A stretch of DNA of 64,000 nt, taken from the NCBI GenBank assembly GCA_943788725.1, contig CALSRJ010000001.1, positions 62,001-126,000 of the forward strand. The letters run 5' to 3'. The stretch comes from an uncultured Flavobacteriales bacterium. GTDB lineage: Bacteria > Bacteroidota > Bacteroidia > Flavobacteriales_G > Salibacteraceae. The notes under the pieces were generated by a model. The model did no database searches, was not told where the DNA came from, and saw only the letters and a program-made list of their open reading frames with translations. Shown here piece after piece: positions 59,652-64,000 of this stretch. The translations under genes and the position numbers were made by a program. The first letter of the stretch is position 1. Each line of letters opens with the position of its first letter.

Positions 59652-60191
59652 TTAATTCTTGGTCGGATGCCACAGCGTATCGAGTCGCATGGCGTCGTCA
59701 ATATCCTCATCTTCAAAGGCATTCACCCAAGAAACATTGGTGAGGAACCAACGATCCTTTTCAAAGACCATGGTAAAGGAGAACCACAACATCTGTTCGT
59801 AGGCGATGTTGGCATTGTTTCTCTCCACGATGGTCTGAAATACCAGGCTGTGGACCGTTGCAATGTCTACGTAGTAATCGATGCTCCGTTCAATTTCGTC
59901 GTATGACATGGTGTTGGCAAGGTAGAATCCGCTGCTTCCTTGAAGGAAATCGGTCACACTCCCGCCCTTTGGGGAAGAGGTTAAGCTGCTTTTTTGCACG
60001 ATAGAATGAATCGTTCCTTCCTCTAGGAATAGTGCCTTCAATTCAGCCGAGCGTGTTTCAAGAGCCTCTTGCTCCATGGCGCGATAAAAGGATGTGATGA
60101 CCTCGCTCGGGTTGTCAAACCTGGATTGACCGAAGCTGCCTGAAGCAAGAAGCGCAAAGAGCAGCAATGCTATGAAGGGTCGCAGTTTCAT
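59652..60191 (-). CDS. Exported NTF2-like protein
   Basis: A 179-aa protein with signal peptide (ends SGSFGQ, about 21). The mature part looks like an NTF2-like fold (PSEVITSFYRAMEQEALETRS at the N-terminus, then AYEQMLWFSFTMVFEKDRWFLTNVSW). It overlaps the next gene upstream by 4 nt (ATGA at 60188-60191). Third gene of the ebfC operon. Ligand unknown. Confidence 0.68.
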   Translation of the reverse strand: MKLRPFIALLLFALLASGSFGQSRFDNPSEVITSFYRAMEQEALETRSAELKALFLEEGTIHSIVQKSSLTSSPKGGSVTDFLQGSSGFYLANTMSYDEIERSIDYYVDIATVHSLVFQTIVERNNANIAYEQMLWFSFTMVFEKDRWFLTNVSWVNAFEDEDIDDAMRLDTLWHPTKN

Positions 60192-61081
60192 AGTAGGTAG
60201 AAGATCAATTTTGTTTTCACGCTGGCGTCATCTAGTACCCCAGGATACCAAATAAGCATACTCTTTACGAACGACTGGGCCCGCTCGATTTCAGCGCCAC
60301 TTAGGTCGCCAACGTAACCGAGACGAGCAAATCCATCTTCTTCTATGACCACAGTAAATGGGGAACCCTCGAGCGAACTATCCATGGTGGCTGCAAAGGA
60401 GGAGAGTAAAGAAGTGAACAGTGCAGGGTCTCCAGGGTATTCAGGCGCCACCTGCAGTTGGTCGACGTTGTACACCTTGTTCGGGTCGTAGTCAGCTTCC
60501 GTTGACGTAGAAGTAGTCGTATCTGGTTCAACTTGCGATATGGATCCGATCCCCAGTTTCAGGTCTTCTGAAAGCTCTCTTGGCCATAGCTCCTCGCTGA
60601 AAGGGTAGGCTTCCACCTCGTTCTGAATAACAAGGCTCGCGATCTTCCAGCCGTTTTGTTGGATCAACTGAACGCTTTGCATGCTGCGAAGGCGAAGGGT
60701 GTCGCCGTTTTGCCTATCGATCAGTCGCGTATACAAGCTGAGGTATGCAGTGGCCAAGTGACCGTAATAACGGGATAGTATGACAACAGGCTGCTGGTCT
60801 ACTTCAAAAAGTTTCGTGAGCGTGTCGATTTGGACAGCGTAGGCTTGTGGTGTAAACGAAATGGCTTTGGTGCTTCCGTCTTCTGCGTAGGTTACGACTT
60901 GACAGCGTGCCGTCGGCAAAAGGTGATCGTTGGGGTTGAAGTCAGCCCTGGAAGAGGCGTGATAAAAGGCATCCAAGGCGTCTACAGAAGTGCTCGGCAA
61001 CTGCGCGAGGAGTGACGTGGCGAAACACAGCAGGGCAGCGGTAATTGAGTAGAGTATGCTATGTTTACGTATTGCAATCAT
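60188..61081 (-). CDS. Exported protein with N-terminal NTF2-like and C-terminal TonB-like domain
   Basis: A 297-aa protein with signal peptide (about 1-26, ends SLLAQ). The N-terminal half (DALDAFYHASSRADFNPNDHL ... SVQLIQQNGWKIASLVIQNE) suggests an NTF2-like fold. The C-terminal ~90 residues (VAPEYPGDPALFTSLLSSFAATM ... VVIEEDGFARLGYVGDLSGAEIERAQSFVKSMLIWYPGVLDD) resemble the TonB C-terminal domain (P.YPG start, WxPG end). No membrane anchor besides the signal peptide is seen. It overlaps both neighbours by 4 nt, so it is coupled to ebfC. Confidence 0.7.
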   Translation of the reverse strand: MIAIRKHSILYSITAALLCFATSLLAQLPSTSVDALDAFYHASSRADFNPNDHLLPTARCQVVTYAEDGSTKAISFTPQAYAVQIDTLTKLFEVDQQPVVILSRYYGHLATAYLSLYTRLIDRQNGDTLRLRSMQSVQLIQQNGWKIASLVIQNEVEAYPFSEELWPRELSEDLKLGIGSISQVEPDTTTSTSTEADYDPNKVYNVDQLQVAPEYPGDPALFTSLLSSFAATMDSSLEGSPFTVVIEEDGFARLGYVGDLSGAEIERAQSFVKSMLIWYPGVLDDASVKTKLIFYLL

Positions 61082-61386
61082 CCGAAGATATTTCCCATTC
61101 CAGGCATCATGCTGGTCGCAGCAGATTTCATTTCTGTCTCGTTGACCTTCTCTGCCTTGTTGAGCGCATCGTTGGTGGCCAATAAAGTGCAGTCCTCCAG
61201 CATTTCCTTATCCGTAAGTAGCGACGAGTCAACAACTTCTATGCCTTTAATCACGCGATTGCCGTTGCAGGTAACTTTTACTTTTCCTTCGGGAGAAACG
61301 CCTTCTACAGTAATGGTCTCAAGGCGAGCCTTGATCTTATCCATTTCAGCCTTCGCTGCCTGTAGCTTTTTCATCATGTCAAACAT
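61078..61386 (-). CDS. ebfC: YbaB/EbfC family nucleoid-associated protein
   Basis: A 102-aa DNA-binding dimer of the YbaB/EbfC family, of standard length. The N-terminal helix MFDMMKKLQAAKAEMDKIKARLETI and the beta part VEGVSPEGKVKVTCNGNRVIKGIEVVD are typical, as is the C-terminal helix with a MMPGMGNIFG end (methionine/glycine-rich tail). It binds DNA non-specifically. It is the first gene of an operon with two exported proteins, an odd combination with no known functional link. Confidence 0.92.
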   Translation of the reverse strand: MFDMMKKLQAAKAEMDKIKARLETITVEGVSPEGKVKVTCNGNRVIKGIEVVDSSLLTDKEMLEDCTLLATNDALNKAEKVNETEMKSAATSMMPGMGNIFG

Positions 61387-61469
61387 CCCACTTCATTTTT
61401 TACAAAGGAAAGGAATGCTTTTCAACCTAAAATAATTTCTTTGCGCCGAGTCTAACCAAATCACCTGTG

Positions 61470-62705
61470 ATGTATCGAACACTGGCCACGAGCGTACTTC
61501 TTACTGTTTCCATTTTTTGTCGAGCTCAACCTGGAATGGATTGGGGTGTACCCATGTCATACCACCACTTACTGCTTGAGTCACCGGCTTATGAAAACAT
61601 AGGTTACGAATACACTCCAGGGGGTAGCAATTCGGCCACTCGATTGTACCCGCCGGAGCTGAACAAGATCAGTGAGGCATTTCTCGCTCACATTGAGCGT
61701 CAGCGCGTCGTCGAAAGTCACAACGGGCCGTTGGGGCCGACATACCCTTCTTCACTTGGAGATTGGTCCATGGGCAAGATATTGAACATGCGCGCATCGG
61801 GATCTCTCGAACCTTTCGGTAGGTATTTCATGGATGTTTCAAAAACGGAGAAAATAACCCAGAAAGATGATGGGATTTACCGGGACGACGAGGCTTTTAT
61901 CGTGGAGGGGCGGATTGTTCGTGGATTTGATACGGTTTACACGCAAGATCTTGCTACGGGAGAGCTGGTAGAAAGGGTGATAGAATTGAATACTGGGTTT
62001 CGCGAGAGTGCGGCAGGACTCGGATTTACAGAATTGTGGTCCTACGACAAGAAGAAGGCTTCTTTCCATAAAGAGATCAAGTACCTGTCTTTGGACGAGG
62101 GTGTCTTTTACAATGAGACCTTCCGCGGGCTTCGTTCCTTGCTCAATTTCAAGACCGCAAAATTCAATAAGAAATACTTGGGTACAGAAGGGTTGATTCG
62201 CAAAGGCATGCAGTCTACTGAATTCTTTGACCGCGACTTTAGGATTGAGGGTGAATGCTTTTCAGAGGGCATGGCCAAATCTCCGCATGCCATTGGATAC
62301 ATCGAGCCCAGTGATCGGATAACGATGATCATGAATATTATTGAAGGTGTAAATTCAGGCCAACTTTCTATTTACCACCACAACTTCATTGATTTTGATC
62401 CCGCGACGGCCAAGAAGGCGAGTGTTGAGGAGTTCTTTGAAGCCCAGTCTGTGTCTGAAACGGTTTATTATGAGGATCTCGAGACGGGTGAGATGGTAGA
62501 AGAAGTGGTGACAAATGACTTGGTGCTGGAGGAGGTCATCGGATTTCAGTTTTTTGAAGATTGGTTCATCGATTCGGATAATTTCTCCATGTACAAGCGG
62601 GTAAACGGAATGGTGATGCTCAAGCTTGCCCTGGATGAAACTGGAGAAGTGAGAGGGGTAAAGGCTTTCACTCCGTTTTACATCAAGTTTAATCCTAGGA
62701 TGTAA
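61470..62705 (+). CDS. Exported GldN-like protein with internal duplication
   Basis: A 411-aa protein with signal peptide (about 1-20, ends FCRAQ). Two segments resemble each other and part of GldN/PorN: VYTQDLATGELVERVIELN ... FTELWSYDKKKASFHKEIKYLSL, and YYEDLETGEMVEEVVTNDL ... FQFFEDWFIDSDNFSMYKRVNG. In GldN the comparable part is the KEDWFFDKxRS segment near the C-terminus. GldN works in the type IX secretion motor complex. The GldN relation is a memory-based similarity, not a search result. ATG at 61470 (GTG at 61467 is the alternative). Confidence 0.62.
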   Translation: MYRTLATSVLLTVSIFCRAQPGMDWGVPMSYHHLLLESPAYENIGYEYTPGGSNSATRLYPPELNKISEAFLAHIERQRVVESHNGPLGPTYPSSLGDWSMGKILNMRASGSLEPFGRYFMDVSKTEKITQKDDGIYRDDEAFIVEGRIVRGFDTVYTQDLATGELVERVIELNTGFRESAAGLGFTELWSYDKKKASFHKEIKYLSLDEGVFYNETFRGLRSLLNFKTAKFNKKYLGTEGLIRKGMQSTEFFDRDFRIEGECFSEGMAKSPHAIGYIEPSDRITMIMNIIEGVNSGQLSIYHHNFIDFDPATAKKASVEEFFEAQSVSETVYYEDLETGEMVEEVVTNDLVLEEVIGFQFFEDWFIDSDNFSMYKRVNGMVMLKLALDETGEVRGVKAFTPFYIKFNPRM

Positions 62706-62791
62706 GCAAAAGCTTACAGCGCTGGCGTGAATGTCAAACTACACTTCAACATCCAGGTAGCGAAAGGCTAACTCAAGAGAGTCCAACAAAA

Positions 62792-62813
62792 AAGCCCTGC
62801 GAAAGCGGGGCTT
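62792..62813. terminator. Bidirectional terminator
   Basis: AAGCCCTGC (62792-62800), loop GAAA, GCGGGGCTT (62805-62813) with one G-T pair, A-run to the left and T-run to the right. Serves the GldN-like gene (+) and the hypothetical gene ending at 62821 (-). Confidence 0.9.
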
Positions 62814-62820
62814 TTTTGTT

Positions 62821-63246
62821 TTATTTCTCAGTGATGTTAAGCTTGATGTTGGGTGCCGTGTGCACCGTTCCGTCTTTTCCGCTCACCTTGACATCGAAGA
62901 CTTCGATGCTGTTGCCTATTTGCAATGCCCCTACGTATGCTTTGCAGTTGTTGCTATAGTTCGCGCCTTTGTTGCTGCATTCACTTACTCGCTCGCCTCG
63001 GTCTAAGCGCAGTTTGTAGGTGATCACCTGCCATCTTTCGTCGTCATCGTATTCGGTGACGAAAATGCCGCGGGTGCGAAGGATGTCGCTGAGTTTTACC
63101 TCGGCGTTGTCTTTTTGTCCTGCGAGGTGGGTGATGAGTATCACCTCTTCTGCGTTGGTGGAGTCTTGAGCATGGCCTGTCATACTAAAGAAGCTGATGG
63201 CTAAGAGGAGTAGGGTCAGTTGAGGGAATCCTAAAATCTGTTTCAT
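62821..63246 (-). CDS. Exported hypothetical protein
   Basis: A 141-aa protein with signal peptide (about 1-26, ends GHAQ). The mature part (VILITHLAGQKDNAEVKLSDILRTRGIFVTEY) has a conserved strand-rich look, a pair of cysteines (CSNKGANYSNNC) and a C-terminal beta region (IEVFDVKVSGKDGTVHTAPNIKLNI). There is some likeness to the GldM C-terminal domains, but not enough to assign it. Function unknown. It converges with the GldN-like gene. Confidence 0.68.
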   Translation of the reverse strand: MKQILGFPQLTLLLLAISFFSMTGHAQDSTNAEEVILITHLAGQKDNAEVKLSDILRTRGIFVTEYDDDERWQVITYKLRLDRGERVSECSNKGANYSNNCKAYVGALQIGNSIEVFDVKVSGKDGTVHTAPNIKLNITEK

Positions 63247-63543
63247 TCCGTCGGGGTTTGCTTCAAAATTAGAACAGCCTTAGCAAAAGTGATGCCTATA
63301 TCTATGTCAAAGATTTTTTACTACCAAAATGAAAGGGCAGCGATTACACATTCCCTCGGTTCAACAAGTATTTGCTGTGCTGTGGTTTAATGTACACTTG
63401 CTTTTATCGATCAGAGACTTTTCAGCTTGGTGTTTCGATTGAGTTTCCAACCCCAGCAAGGCCTCCCATCCATGGTTGATAAAATCTACAGAAAACAATT
63501 GCTAAAAATATTAGTAAACCATAATATTGTGGAAAGCTGGAGA

Positions 63544-63599
63544 GTGAAAAGCTAAAAGCTAAAAGTGAAAAGTGAAAAGTGAAAAGTGAAAAGTGAAAA
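63544..63599. repeat. Heptamer minisatellite (GTGAAAA)
   Basis: Eight 7-nt units from 63544: GTGAAAA, GCTAAAA, GCTAAAA, then five GTGAAAA. The ~300-bp gap before it (63247-63543) is AT-rich and shows nothing else I can support. Confidence 0.9.
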
Positions 63600-63600
63600 G

Positions 63601-63670
63601 CCAACAGTCAACAGCCAACAGCGAACAGCCAACAGTCAACAGCCAACAGCCAACAGCCAACAGCCAACAG
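63601..63670. repeat. Heptamer minisatellite (CCAACAG) running into a start codon
   Basis: Ten 7-nt units (CCAACAG with variants TCAACAG and CGAACAG), followed at 63671 by CCAACA and the ATG at 63677. The last partial unit directly abuts the start codon of the polymerase gene. Confidence 0.92.
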
Positions 63671-63676
63671 CCAACA

Positions 63677-64000
63677 ATGTCATCGCCTACGAACAAACAT
63701 ATCCTTCACCTCGACCTCGACTCGTTTTTTGTGTCGGTAGAGCGGTTGCTTGACAGTCGGCTCAACGGTCGGCCTGTGCTCATTGGGGGGACTACCGACC
63801 GTGGGGTTGTGGCGGCTTGCAGTTATGAGGCGCGGGCGTTTGGCATCCATTCGGCCATGCCGATGCGGATGGCGCGTGAGCTTTGTCCGGAGGCCATCGT
63901 GATCAAGGGCAATAGTGGAACTTATTCCAAGTACAGCGACATGGTGACCGAGATCATGCAGGAGGAAGTGCCCGTGCTAGAGAAGACCTCGATCGATGAG
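63677..64000 (+). CDS. dinB: Y-family DNA polymerase (DinB/Pol IV-like), 5' part only
   Basis: The frame is cut by the window end after 108 codons. Translesion polymerase features are plain: HLDLDSFFVSVE with the first catalytic Asp and the steric-gate Phe region, RGVVAACSYEARAFGIHSAMPM, TYSKYSDMV and EKTSIDE, the second catalytic Asp-Glu. These are DinB palm and finger motifs. It copies past damaged bases, usually as part of the SOS response. The start codon ATG at 63677 lies at the end of a heptamer array; no normal leader or promoter box is found near it. Confidence 0.9.
   Translation, partial: MSSPTNKHILHLDLDSFFVSVERLLDSRLNGRPVLIGGTTDRGVVAACSYEARAFGIHSAMPMRMARELCPEAIVIKGNSGTYSKYSDMVTEIMQEEVPVLEKTSIDE

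Noticed and set aside
63422-63604. 60-aa minus frame rich in HFSLFTF
   Set aside because: It is a translation of the GTGAAAA heptamer array, not a gene.
63544-63670. CRISPR array
   Set aside because: Units are 7 nt and contiguous, with no spacers and no cas genes.

Overview
The window looks like a chromosomal segment of a Bacteroidota bacterium, most likely a gliding or T9SS-bearing member of the Flavobacteriia. The basis is several secreted proteins with type A or type B T9SS C-terminal sorting domains, PKD/SprB-like repeat adhesins, PD40 and OmpA/TSP3 proteins, a GldN-like protein, a DUF5723 protein and a THX ribosomal protein. Many genes also carry the Bacteroidota promoter box TAnnTTTG close to the start codon. 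Base composition is near 48-50% GC. I cannot name the genus.

Layout. 0-7.1 kb: ychF, a LamG/T9SS protein, a ferredoxin, a short operon ending in dapA and a small exported protein, then an exported lipoprotein MsrB. 7.1-11 kb: a metal module with a ZIP transporter and a DtxR-family regulator, divergent from a TonB receptor; a perfect inverted repeat lies over the receptor promoter. 11-19.6 kb: secreted T9SS cargo, an M28 peptidase, a large PKD protein, a TPR/PD40 protein and a small CxxC protein. 19.6-21.4 kb is an accessory island: heptamer minisatellites, three copies of a dispersed repeat, and an IS110-family element inserted in one of those copies. 21.4-35 kb is mostly housekeeping: nnr, rhomboid, a class IV aminotransferase, yqgE, pdxH, thx, hup, rocD, lipA, a bestrophin, pepT, a broken phnA, a GNAT, an rRNA methyltransferase and yebC. 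35-46 kb: VOC and ABM proteins, a vWA-like secreted protein, a PIG-L deacetylase / 44-aa membrane protein / SSS symporter cluster, a PD40-OmpA gene broken by two frameshifts, a SUI1 protein and a lipid kinase. 46-62.8 kb: three paralogous EGF-like lipoproteins, a fused ketoacid dehydrogenase E1, a DUF4920 lipoprotein, NDH-2, a SprB-repeat T9SS protein, NhaC, an OmpA protein with TSP3 repeats, exported proteins of unknown role, ebfC and a GldN-like protein. 63.3-64 kb: two heptamer arrays run into the start codon of a Y-family polymerase cut by the window end.

The most striking result is the IS110 element at 19764-20992. Its 5' non-coding end folds into two stem-loops of bridge-RNA type. The four predicted guide segments match, in the right order and orientation, the two halves of the occupied target site and the two ends of the element, each including or touching a GA/TC core. 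The target and donor specificity of this element can therefore be read from the window alone.
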